From contig JAEXCN010000507.1 of NCBI GenBank assembly GCA_023402175.1, forward strand, positions 1-10,303: DNA of 10,303 nt. Reading direction: 5' to 3'. The notes beneath the pieces were generated by a model. The model was given only the letters and a program-made list of their open reading frames with translations, had not been told where the DNA came from and did no database searches. The translations under genes were made by a program, and so were the position numbers. The stretch is from Pseudomonadota bacterium. Its GTDB lineage: Bacteria; Myxococcota_A; Polyangia; Polyangiales; Polyangiaceae. Positions 1 to 6,314 of the stretch are shown one piece after another. Positions within the stretch are counted from its first letter, which is position 1; every line of letters begins with the position of its first letter.

Positions 1-684
1 GGGCCGTACCTCGAGAACGAGCTCGGTCCGGTGCTCGATGCGGATGCGGATCTCCGCACCGTCGATCTCGCCGTCTGCCTCGAGCCTTCGGACAACAGGC
101 TCCAGCTCGGCTGCTGCGGCACGCTGCATGCGACCGTCACGTTCACGGGAAAGACAGGCCACTCGGCTCGCCCGTGGGAAGGCGACAACGCGATCACCAA
201 GGCAGCCGGTCTGCTCGCGCGGCTCGCGGAGCTCCGGCCGATCGAGCACGTCATCGACGGGCACCTCTATCGGACGGTGACGACGGTGACGATGGCGAAC
301 GGCGGTCGCGGAAGGAACGTCGTACCCGACGTCTTCACGCTGAATATCAATCATCGCTTCGCGCCGAACACGTCGATCGAGCAGGCGCAAGCCGACGTCC
401 GCGCGCTCGTCGGCGAAGGCGCGTCCGTCGAGTTCACCGATCTATCGCCCGCGGCGCTGCCGAGCGCGAGCCATCCGCTCGTCGAGAAGCTCGTGAAGGC
501 GGGTGTAACGGGCATCGAGCCGAAGCAGGCGTGGACCGACGTCGCACGCTTCGCTGCGCTCGGGATCCCTGCGGTCAACTTCGGTCCGGGCGAGAACGCG
601 CAGGCGCACCAGAAGAACGAGTCGACCGACTGCAAGCTGCTCTTCCAGGGCTATCGCATCCTGGTCGCGTGGCTCCTCTCGTAA
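1..684 (+). CDS. dapE: Succinyl-diaminopimelate desuccinylase-like M20 peptidase, 5'-truncated by the window edge
   Basis: The frame is open from base 1 to the TAA at 682-684, giving 227 C-terminal residues; the internal GTG at 31 is not the true start because homologous sequence (GPYLENELG) continues upstream. DapE hydrolyses N-succinyl-LL-2,6-diaminopimelate to succinate and LL-diaminopimelate in the cytoplasm, for lysine and peptidoglycan. Numbering from the edge, Glu28 in CLEPSD fits the M20 zinc-ligand Glu, His54 in GHSARPW fits the dimerisation-domain His that completes the partner active site, WTDVARF begins at 178, and His203 in AQAHQKNE fits the last zinc His. The pattern GHSARPW...GDNAI...WTDVARF...NFGPG resembles the actinobacterial-type DapE subfamily more than the Escherichia coli type. 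The N-terminal third, with the remaining zinc ligands and the catalytic Glu, lies outside the window. A related M20 amidohydrolase is the alternative. Confidence 0.85.
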   Translation, partial: GPYLENELGPVLDADADLRTVDLAVCLEPSDNRLQLGCCGTLHATVTFTGKTGHSARPWEGDNAITKAAGLLARLAELRPIEHVIDGHLYRTVTTVTMANGGRGRNVVPDVFTLNINHRFAPNTSIEQAQADVRALVGEGASVEFTDLSPAALPSASHPLVEKLVKAGVTGIEPKQAWTDVARFAALGIPAVNFGPGENAQAHQKNESTDCKLLFQGYRILVAWLLS

Positions 685-711
685 TCGAAGCCGTCCGCGC
701 GTTCGCGATCG

Positions 712-735
712 CAGGCGCCTGGCGAATCACGCCTG
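712..735 (+). terminator. Weak hairpin downstream of dapE
   Basis: CAGGCG at 712-717 is the reverse complement of CGCCTG at 730-735, with a 12-base loop, 28 bases after the stop codon. There is no T-tract, so it is at best a weak or factor-assisted terminator, or an mRNA-stabilising stem. The rest of the 116-base gap to the next gene shows no convincing promoter. Confidence 0.2.
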
Positions 736-800
736 AAGCTCGTTGCATTCATCAAGAACTCGCGACGGGCTGCCGCGAAATTCGATAGCCTCCGGCCCTC

Positions 801-1775
801 ATGAGGTTCCTGTTCCGCGGGTCTTCGGCGCTCGCGCTCATCATGTTCGTGGTGAGCTGCAGCGGGCTTCTCAAGAAGAAGACGACGGGAGAGGACGCAG
901 GGATCGAAGCTTCGGTCGTCAGCGAGGTGGCGGATGCCGCGCCTGTCCCGACGCCGTCCGCGCTCGCCACGAACGAAGGAGACATCGCGAGGTTTCCCGA
1001 CGAGACGAAGCTCGCCGACGAGCATGCGACGCTCCAGCAGGCCTACAACGTTCGCGAGGCTCCGCCCGCAGGCGTCGTGATCATCGGTCTGAAGAAGGGC
1101 ACGCCGGTCACGAAGATCGCGTCGCGCGAGAGGTTCTTCCTCATCCTCTTCGACGATCCGAAGACGCCGGGATCGAAGATGATGGGATGGATCCATCGCG
1201 ATGCGTTCAGCGCCGTCGCCCAGGACGCAGGCCCGCTCGTCTGCCCGAAAGGGGAGATCGCGCTCTTCGGCGACTCGCCCATCTGCGGAAAGCTTTGCAG
1301 CGAGGACAAGGACTGCCCTTCCGGTCAGGCGTGCAAGGGACAGGCGAACAAGCTCCTTCCGAACGGAAAGGCCGGCGATGGCGTGACCGTCTGCACGGTC
1401 TTCCACGCGCACGACGCCGGCGCCGCGCCGGTGAGCGTCGATGCGGGCAAGCCGCCGGTCGATGCAGGTGCCGTCGTCGATGCAGGCAAGCCGCTGGTCG
1501 ATGCGGGCAAGCCGCCGGTCGATGCGGGCGCCCCGCCGAAGGATGCGGGCGCCGTCCCGGCAGGACCGGCGAGTGATGTCGTCGCGCCGACGGGCGGCAA
1601 GTGCCCCGCGAACTTCGTCCTCGTGCAGAAGACGGGCAAGTGCCATCGCTCGTGCGCTTCCGGTGCGAACCAGCCCGAGCGCCTGAAGAACTGCAGGAAC
1701 GCCAATCCGCTCTGCATCAAGTGCGACAAGGACGAGAAGAAGGTCTGCGCCGAGTCGCAAGACCAGTGCAGGTGA
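801..1775 (+). CDS. Predicted lipoprotein with SH3-like region, DAG repeats and two cysteine modules
   Basis: Not a gene I can name; 324 residues. A lipoprotein signal ends in FVVSC with lipidation Cys20, followed by Leu-Leu and three lysines. Residues about 84-136 (starting VREAP, ending MMGWIHRDAF) look like a bacterial SH3-like beta domain, a fold often used for cell-wall or protein binding. A cysteine module follows (Cys148, 162, 166, 172, 178, 198), then a DAG repeat linker at 213-253, then a second cysteine-rich region from Cys268 to Cys323. Even cysteine spacing in an exported protein suggests disulfides. There is no clear Shine-Dalgarno before the ATG; this start is chosen because it leads directly into the signal peptide. 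It is first in a likely two-gene operon with its paralogue at 1786-2589. The likely location is the cell envelope, facing periplasm or surface. Function is unknown. Confidence 0.85.
   Translation: MRFLFRGSSALALIMFVVSCSGLLKKKTTGEDAGIEASVVSEVADAAPVPTPSALATNEGDIARFPDETKLADEHATLQQAYNVREAPPAGVVIIGLKKGTPVTKIASRERFFLILFDDPKTPGSKMMGWIHRDAFSAVAQDAGPLVCPKGEIALFGDSPICGKLCSEDKDCPSGQACKGQANKLLPNGKAGDGVTVCTVFHAHDAGAAPVSVDAGKPPVDAGAVVDAGKPLVDAGKPPVDAGAPPKDAGAVPAGPASDVVAPTGGKCPANFVLVQKTGKCHRSCASGANQPERLKNCRNANPLCIKCDKDEKKVCAESQDQCR
1437..1559 (+). repeat. In-frame tandem repeat coding for VDAG-type heptapeptides
   Basis: Six units of 7, 6, 7, 7, 7 and 7 codons, reading VDAGKPP, VDAGAV, VDAGKPL, VDAGKPP, VDAGAPP and KDAGAVP (residues 213-253 of the lipoprotein at 801-1775). 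At DNA level a 29-base stretch at 1437-1465 recurs exactly at 1497-1525. All units keep the frame, so gain or loss of a unit would change linker length without breaking the gene. It is best read as a flexible extracytoplasmic spacer between two cysteine-rich modules. Confidence 0.9.
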
Positions 1776-1780
1776 GGAGG
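1776..1780 (+). promoter_or_regulatory. Shine-Dalgarno GGAGG for the second lipoprotein
   Basis: GGAGG begins directly after the TGA at 1773-1775 and is 5 bases from the ATG at 1786. It fixes the downstream start and implies translational coupling of the two lipoprotein genes, since a ribosome ending on the first gene stops on top of this site. Confidence 0.8.
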
Positions 1781-1785
1781 GACCC

Positions 1786-2589
1786 ATGTCGAGCCGTTCC
1801 ACGCCACGTCGTCTTGCTCTCGGTGTCGTGACGGTGTTCTTCGCCGCCTCGATCCTCGGCTGTCCGCTGCTGAAGAAGAAGAAGGCGCCGGTCGACGCCG
1901 GTGACGACGACGATCCGACGGCCTCCGTCGTCGACGCAGCGACGGTCGGCGCGGCAGGGCTCGGCGCCAAGAACGAGGCGAGCGTGCTCCGCTACGCGAA
2001 CGAGATGGCGCTCGCGAACGAGCCCGCAGTCATCGGTTCGAATGGCGCGAAGGCGCGCAACTTCCCGGGCAATGGTCCCGAGGTCGCGTTCCTTCCGAAG
2101 GGAACGCCCGTCGCGAAGATCGCGCAGTACTTCCACACGGCGACCCTCATCATGTTCGACGATCCGTCCGGCGACGGGACGAAGCTGATGGGCTGGGTCC
2201 CGCCGACCGCGTTCGACGTGGCCGCTCCGGCGCCGACGAAGATCATCGTGCCGCCGCGCGTCGACGCCGGCAGCAGCACGACGATCAAGGACGCTGGAGT
2301 GACCACCCACGACGCGGGGAATAGCACCGCTGCCAAGGACGCAGGCGCGACGCCCGCGCCGATCGTCGACGCAGGTGGTGGAGGCAACAACGCCAACGGC
2401 AACAGCAGCACGATCCCGCCGCCGTCGAAGAGCGCCATCGCTGTTCCGACCGTCAATGGAAAGTGCTTCGAGGGATGGGTCGTCGCCGAGAGCATGTGCC
2501 GCCGGAAGTGCGCGACAGACAGTGAGTGTCCGCGCAACACGAAGTGCGTCGCGAAGCAGGGCAACAAGGTCTGCACGTCCGACCATTGA
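1786..2589 (+). CDS. Predicted lipoprotein, paralogue of the upstream gene, with SH3-like region and C-terminal cysteine module
   Basis: 267 residues, function unknown. The signal ends in SILGC, giving lipidated Cys26, followed by Pro-Leu-Leu and four lysines, close to the CSGLLKKK of the upstream protein. Residues about 88-143 align with the upstream SH3-like region: KGTPVAKIA matches KGTPVTKIA, and IMFDDP...KLMGWVPPTAF matches ILFDDP...KMMGWIHRDAF. A low-complexity linker with spaced DAG motifs (about 159-210) leads to a six-cysteine C-terminal module, Cys227, 238, 242, 248, 254 and 263. Its core spacing C-x3-C-x5-C-x5-C equals that of the first module of the upstream protein. The GGAGG at 1776-1780 and the 10-base gap support one operon. 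It is probably a tandem duplicate that diverged; both products are expected in the envelope. Whether they pair physically cannot be told from sequence. Confidence 0.88.
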   Translation: MSSRSTPRRLALGVVTVFFAASILGCPLLKKKKAPVDAGDDDDPTASVVDAATVGAAGLGAKNEASVLRYANEMALANEPAVIGSNGAKARNFPGNGPEVAFLPKGTPVAKIAQYFHTATLIMFDDPSGDGTKLMGWVPPTAFDVAAPAPTKIIVPPRVDAGSSTTIKDAGVTTHDAGNSTAAKDAGATPAPIVDAGGGGNNANGNSSTIPPPSKSAIAVPTVNGKCFEGWVVAESMCRRKCATDSECPRNTKCVAKQGNKVCTSDH

Positions 2590-2611
2590 GCACTCGAACC
2601 TATGTCGGTGA

Positions 2612-2627
2612 CGAAGTGAACGCTTCG
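2612..2627 (+). terminator. Small hairpin downstream of the lipoprotein operon
   Basis: CGAAG at 2612-2616 pairs with CTTCG at 2623-2627 over a 6-base loop, 22 bases after the stop at 2589. There is no T-tract and the stem is short, so this is a weak terminator candidate only. Confidence 0.2.
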
Positions 2628-2731
2628 CGCACTGCATCGTCGAGCACGCACCACAGCCGACAAGTGATGCCAAAGCCCCCGATAGCACTGGGGAAAAGTG
2701 GCTATGCGTAACGGTATTGTGGAGAAAAATT

Positions 2732-2770
2732 CGGATCGTCCGTCCCCCGTCTTTCGGTTAGAAAGATCCG
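2732..2770 (+). promoter_or_regulatory. Two overlapping, mutually exclusive hairpins in the leader
   Basis: TCTTTC at 2750-2755 pairs with GAAAGA at 2761-2766 over the loop GGTTA. CGGATC at 2732-2737 can instead pair with GATCCG at 2765-2770. Both use bases 2765-2766, so they compete. This could be an attenuator-like switch, an operator, or chance; no known riboswitch is recognised. Confidence 0.25.
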
Positions 2771-2898
2771 TGGCGAGGGTGAGCGAGCTCGAGTGTCGAT
2801 TGAAGTGACTCTCGAGTTCGATCGTCCAATCCACTCGCGCGCCTGAACAAGCGCGCCTGCCTTGTCTTCCTCCTTCAAAGACCGTGATCGCGTCGTGT

Positions 2899-2926
2899 CG
2901 GGCTGCTCTCGAGCAGCTCGGGAGGT
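2899..2926 (+). promoter_or_regulatory. Hairpin abutting the Shine-Dalgarno GGAGGT of the HEAT-repeat gene
   Basis: Bases 2899-2907 pair with 2912-2920 over the tetraloop CTCG: nine pairs, one of them G-U, with a perfect core GCTGCT/AGCAGC. The stem ends one base before GGAGGT (2921-2926), which lies 7 bases from the GTG at 2934. The ribosome binding site fixes the start. The stem could keep the site single-stranded, act as a standby structure, or bind a regulator. Confidence 0.5.
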
Positions 2927-2933
2927 CTCGGGC

Positions 2934-3776
2934 GTGCAACCTCGTTCCGTCCTATGGCGTGCAGCTCGTGCGGCGATGATCGTCGCAGCGCTCACCGTGA
3001 CTGGTCACTCGGTCGCGCAGGATCGTGAGCTCGCGGAGTCGCCGGACTTCCGCGTTCGTGTGCAGGCAGCTCTTCGCCTCGGTCGGGCAGGCGCAGCGTC
3101 GCGCGCCGATCTCGAAAACGGTCTCCGTGACGCACATCCCGCCGTTCGCGTCGCGTGTGCGGCAGGTCTCGGCAACATCGGCGACCCCGCGTCCATCCCG
3201 GCGCTCGAGCGTGCGCTCAAGAGCGAGACGTACGCGACCGTGAAGACGGCGATGAAGGAGACGATCGACAAGCTCCGTGCAAGCGCCTCGGTCAAGAGCA
3301 GCAACCCGGACACGCCGACGTCGCTCGCCGGCGCGCGGTACGTCGTCCAGCTCGGATCGATGAAGAACGTCTCCGGCGTCCGCTCGAACGATCTCGATCA
3401 CGTCATGCGCTCTGCCGCGCGTGCGAAGGCAGGCACGATCAAGGGCGCCGTCATCGTCGACGGCTCCGATCCGAACGTCCTCAAGACGGCCACGGAGAAG
3501 CGCATTCCCGTGCTCCAGGTCGACGGCAACCTCACGAGGCTCACGCAGGTCACGGGCACCGACGGTTCGACGGTGATCAGCGCGAAGGTCGACATGTCGA
3601 TCCGAAAGCTGCCCGGGCAGACCCTGAAGGGCACAGTGAGCGGCAACGCATCCGGCAGCAACGGCACGCGCGTGTCCGAACAGGGCATCCTCGATCTGCA
3701 GAACCGCGTCGTCGGCGGCGCCGTCGAGAGCGCGATGCGCTCGATGGGCGCCGAGCTCGCGTCGCTGTCGAAGTAG
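2934..3776 (+). CDS. Exported HEAT-repeat protein with a C-terminal domain of unknown function
   Basis: 280 residues from GTG 2934, chosen over a TTG at 2862 because GGAGGT lies 7 bases upstream and the product then begins with a normal signal peptide: basic start, hydrophobic AAMIVAALTVTG, and likely cleavage after HSVA (about residue 28). Residues about 38-116 hold two or three HEAT-type helical repeats, visible as DFRVRVQAALRLGR and HPAVRVACAAGLGNIGDP; such repeats usually form protein-binding scaffolds. A linker leads to a domain at about 133-280, beginning GARYVVQLGSM and containing LQVDGNLTRLTQV and MSIRKLPGQTLKGTVSGNAS. Its alternating pattern suggests beta structure, loosely like CsgG/LpoB-type periplasmic domains, but that resemblance is only an impression. 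From memory, proteins of this architecture recur in myxobacteria. A periplasmic scaffold role is inference; no enzyme motif is seen. Probably monocistronic. Confidence 0.82.
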   Translation: MQPRSVLWRAARAAMIVAALTVTGHSVAQDRELAESPDFRVRVQAALRLGRAGAASRADLENGLRDAHPAVRVACAAGLGNIGDPASIPALERALKSETYATVKTAMKETIDKLRASASVKSSNPDTPTSLAGARYVVQLGSMKNVSGVRSNDLDHVMRSAARAKAGTIKGAVIVDGSDPNVLKTATEKRIPVLQVDGNLTRLTQVTGTDGSTVISAKVDMSIRKLPGQTLKGTVSGNASGSNGTRVSEQGILDLQNRVVGGAVESAMRSMGAELASLSK

Positions 3777-3801
3777 CTCGCGATCGCGTCAGCACCGCGA
3801 C

Positions 3802-3821
3802 ATGCCGCCAAGGCGTGGCAT
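3802..3821 (+). terminator. Imperfect hairpin downstream of the HEAT-repeat gene
   Basis: ATGCC at 3802-3806 pairs with GGCAT at 3817-3821, with a short inner GC pairing and a bulge, 25 bases after the stop at 3776. No T-tract follows. The remaining gap to 3924 shows no clear promoter. Confidence 0.22.
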
Positions 3822-3914
3822 CGTCTGGCACACCGCCGTTTCGCCAAACATGCGAAAAGCGTTGCTTCGACGCCGGCACGATCCCTGAATGTCCGTGCGC
3901 GCGATGGGTGTCAT

Positions 3915-3919
3915 GGAGG
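3915..3919 (+). promoter_or_regulatory. Shine-Dalgarno GGAGG that decides the start of the DUF3160 gene
   Basis: GGAGG lies 5 bases before the ATG at 3925. Other in-frame ATGs at 3889, 3904, 3913 and 3952 lack a comparable site, so 3925 is preferred. Confidence 0.65.
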
Positions 3920-3924
3920 CTCGC

Positions 3925-6165
3925 ATGCAGGTTCCGCCGTCGTCCCACTCGATGCGCTCGACGCTTCGGCGCGGAGCGACGACCGTGCTCTTCATGCTCG
4001 CGGCCCTGGGCTGCTCCGACTCGGCCGAGAAGCTGCCGCGCGGCGCCCCGGTGACGACGACGCCTTCGGAGACGCGCCAACAAGAGCTGGCGGCACTGCA
4101 GGCGCAGCTCGATGCGGTGAGCGGGCTCGATGCCGCCGGCTTTGCGGCGAAGTACGCCGTGCCGTTCATCACCGATCTCGGCTACGACCCACTCGCCGCG
4201 AAGGGGCTCGATCGCATCCAGAGCTCGTCGATCTCACTGAGCGCTGACGAGCAGGGGGCCCTCGGTGCACGCGGCTTCGTCGTCACTGCGCGCCATCGAT
4301 ATCCGAGCTTCGTCTACGGCTACCAGACGATCTACACGAACGACCTGCCCGTCTACATCTCGGCCGACTCGATCCTCTACGCGGTACACAAGTCCTTCGA
4401 CGACGTCTTGAAGACCGTCGAAGAGCAGGCGCTCGTGCCGGCGCTCGATCGCCTGCTCGCGTCGATGCGAAGCGCGCTCGCCTCCGGAGCGGGGAGCGAC
4501 ATCTCGGCCGCGGGCAGGCGCGATGCCGACGTGTACCTGGCGGTCGCGAAGAGCCTTCTGACGGGCAGCGCGGCCGCGCCTGTCGCAGGTGGCGACGCGG
4601 GCACCGTGAATGCGCTCGTCTCGAAGGCAACCGCGGGCAATGGTGCGCAGTCGGTCAGGCTCTTCGGCCGCGACCGCGACGTCGACTTCTCCCAGCTCAC
4701 CCCGCGCGGTCATTACACCGACAGCGAGACGTTGAAGCGCTACTTCCGCGCGACGATGTGGCTCGGCCGCATCGATCTGCGCCTCATCGAGACCCAGCCC
4801 GATCACTCGCAGGTGTTCAACCGGCGGCAGCTCGAGGCCGCCTACGTCCTTCGCGCAGTGATGAACGACGCGGCGATGGCGGACTGGAAGCGCATCGACG
4901 ACACGATCGGTGCGTTCGTCGGCGAGCCAGACAACATGACGCTTCCGCAGCTCGATGCGCTTCTCCACGATCTCGGGCTCGCGGGCCCGGCCGAGCTGAG
5001 CAAGAAGAGCGACGCGGAGATCGCCCAGGCGATCGTCGCCGGCAGCTACGGCGCGCAGCGCATCTCCAGCCACATCATGGTCAACGGCCTACGGAGCGGG
5101 ACGATGCCGCTCTCGAGCACGTTCCTCCTCCTCGGGCAGCGCTACGTCCTCGACAGCCACGTCTTCTCGAACGTCGTCTACGACCGCGTGCAGGGTGGCA
5201 AGGTCAAGCGGATGATGCCGAACCCGCTCGATGTCGCGTTCGCCGCGCTGAAGAACGATCAAGCGGGCCTCTTGCTCGGGCCCGAGCTCGAACGGCATGG
5301 CTACGCTCCGGACCTCGCGTCGATGCGGATCCTCGCGGATGCGCACCCGCAGACGTTCTGGGATGCGAACCTGTACAACCACTGGCTCGGGGCGCTTCGC
5401 ACGCTCTCGCCGACGCCGGACGTCGCGAACCCTTCCGCTGTGGGGCTGCCTCGCGTGACCGGCACCGAGGCGTGGGGACGCCGTCTTCTCTCGACGCAGC
5501 TCGCGTCGTGGGCGGAGCTCCGGCACGACACGGTTCTGTACGCGAAGCAGTCGTATACGGCCGCCGCGGGATGCGAGTACCCCGATGCGTACGTCGATCC
5601 GTATCCGGAGCTCTTTGCCCGCATCGCCGCGTTCGCGGCACGCGGGATGGAGGTCGCATCCGCGCTCGACAGCACCGTCGCGCCTCGCGTGAGCGCGTAT
5701 TTCGAGCAGCTCCGAAGCGTCGCGAACATCCTCGAGACGATGGCCAAGAACCAGCGGTCCGGCACGGCACACTCCGCCGAGCACCTCGCGTTCGTGAACA
5801 AGATGACGTTCATGGATGGCTGCGGCTCGATGGCGGACTTCGACGGCTGGTACGCCAAGCTGTTCTTCGACCGATTCTCGGCGACGGAGCTCGATCCGAC
5901 GATCGCGGACGTGCATACGCAGCCGACCGACGAGCTCGGGACCCCTGTCGGCCGCGTGCTGCATGTCGCCACGGGGATGCCGCGCGCGATGGTCGTGACG
6001 GTCGACAGCTGCGGAGGCCCACGCGCCTACGTCGGGCTCGCGTCGAGCTACTTCGAACGCGTGACCGAGAATTTCGAGCGCCTCACCGACGAGGACTGGA
6101 AAAAAGACCTCATCCAGAACCCGCCTCCGGACGTGCCCTGGGCGGCTGACCTCATCGCGCACTGA
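3925..6165 (+). CDS. DUF3160-family lipoprotein
   Basis: 746 residues from the ATG at 3925; an in-frame ATG at 3889 would add 12 residues ahead of the signal. The lipoprotein signal is basic (MRSTLRRG), then hydrophobic, ending in LAALGC with lipidated Cys30 followed by Ser-Asp. The body matches what I know of DUF3160 (PF11369): LPVYISADSILYAVHKSFDD around residue 148, YFRATMWLGRIDLR at 273, and the hallmark WAELRHDTVLYAKQSY at 529-544. The end resembles the usual family ending, with DVHTQPTDELG then SSYFER and RLTDEDWKKDL. Length is normal, so it looks intact. DUF3160 has no established biochemical activity; members are often exported proteins of bacteria and archaea. Two cysteines in AAGCEYPD and MDGCGSM could form a disulfide. 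The gene stands apart from its neighbours (148-base gaps on both sides), so no partner is suggested. Confidence 0.88.
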   Translation: MQVPPSSHSMRSTLRRGATTVLFMLAALGCSDSAEKLPRGAPVTTTPSETRQQELAALQAQLDAVSGLDAAGFAAKYAVPFITDLGYDPLAAKGLDRIQSSSISLSADEQGALGARGFVVTARHRYPSFVYGYQTIYTNDLPVYISADSILYAVHKSFDDVLKTVEEQALVPALDRLLASMRSALASGAGSDISAAGRRDADVYLAVAKSLLTGSAAAPVAGGDAGTVNALVSKATAGNGAQSVRLFGRDRDVDFSQLTPRGHYTDSETLKRYFRATMWLGRIDLRLIETQPDHSQVFNRRQLEAAYVLRAVMNDAAMADWKRIDDTIGAFVGEPDNMTLPQLDALLHDLGLAGPAELSKKSDAEIAQAIVAGSYGAQRISSHIMVNGLRSGTMPLSSTFLLLGQRYVLDSHVFSNVVYDRVQGGKVKRMMPNPLDVAFAALKNDQAGLLLGPELERHGYAPDLASMRILADAHPQTFWDANLYNHWLGALRTLSPTPDVANPSAVGLPRVTGTEAWGRRLLSTQLASWAELRHDTVLYAKQSYTAAAGCEYPDAYVDPYPELFARIAAFAARGMEVASALDSTVAPRVSAYFEQLRSVANILETMAKNQRSGTAHSAEHLAFVNKMTFMDGCGSMADFDGWYAKLFFDRFSATELDPTIADVHTQPTDELGTPVGRVLHVATGMPRAMVVTVDSCGGPRAYVGLASSYFERVTENFERLTDEDWKKDLIQNPPPDVPWAADLIAH

Positions 6166-6184
6166 CCCAGGCGCGCGCAGCGGC

Positions 6185-6206
6185 GACCGGGCGACCCGAC
6201 CCGGTC
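6185..6206 (+). terminator. Perfect 7-bp inverted repeat downstream of the DUF3160 gene
   Basis: GACCGGG at 6185-6191 is the exact reverse complement of CCCGGTC at 6200-6206, with an 8-base loop, 19 bases after the stop. It is a strong GC stem but lacks a T-tract, so termination would need Rho or be partial. The same GACCGG/CCGGTC arms recur at 9194-9210 after alaS. Confidence 0.35.
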
Positions 6207-6314
6207 CCGACGTCACGTCTCGGACCCCCATCTCTTCGCAGCGGCCTCTTTGCCTCGCGTCGAGAGCGCCGGTCGATCAGCTCCCGCCAAAGTGGTAAGT
6301 AGCCTGGCCCAGCC

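Larger units (their letters stand above)
2590..2933 (+). other. Intergenic region, 344 bases, leader of the HEAT-repeat gene
   Basis: No coding region is supported here. An open frame can be extended back to a TTG at 2862, but the GTG at 2934 is the better start, so this is read as non-coding. The part around 2683-2735 is clearly richer in A/T than its surroundings (for example GGAGAAAAATTCGG), as expected for a promoter or regulator-binding region, but I cannot identify a good -35/-10 pair or a sigma-54 site. Hairpins at 2612-2627, 2732-2770 and 2899-2920 are listed separately. GCGCGCCTG occurs twice, at 2837-2845 and 2851-2859. Confidence 0.6.

Noticed and set aside
1437..1559. CRISPR-like repeat array
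   Set aside because: The units are contiguous, in frame and protein-coding with no unique spacers.
651..1970. A 439-codon minus-strand frame over the first lipoprotein, and similar frames at 1717-2688, 4234-5073 and 5089-6231
   Set aside because: All are antisense shadows of well-supported + strand genes, with biased composition and no recognisable motif.
2788..2913. Three CTCGAG palindromes in the leader as regulator sites
   Set aside because: CTCGAG is common throughout the window, including inside genes, so the clustering is not informative.
2862..2933. Upstream extension of the HEAT-repeat gene to a TTG start
   Set aside because: It would bury the signal peptide behind 24 polar residues and place the strong GGAGGT and its hairpin inside the coding region.
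3830..3860. Sigma-54-like promoter or hairpin near TGGCACACC before the DUF3160 gene
   Set aside because: The TGGCAC has no GC element at the required spacing, and the nearby stem is short and bulged.
6209..6219. Near-palindrome GACGTCACGTC as an operator before alaS
   Set aside because: Short, single copy, and of a kind expected by chance in GC-rich DNA; no matching regulator is nearby.
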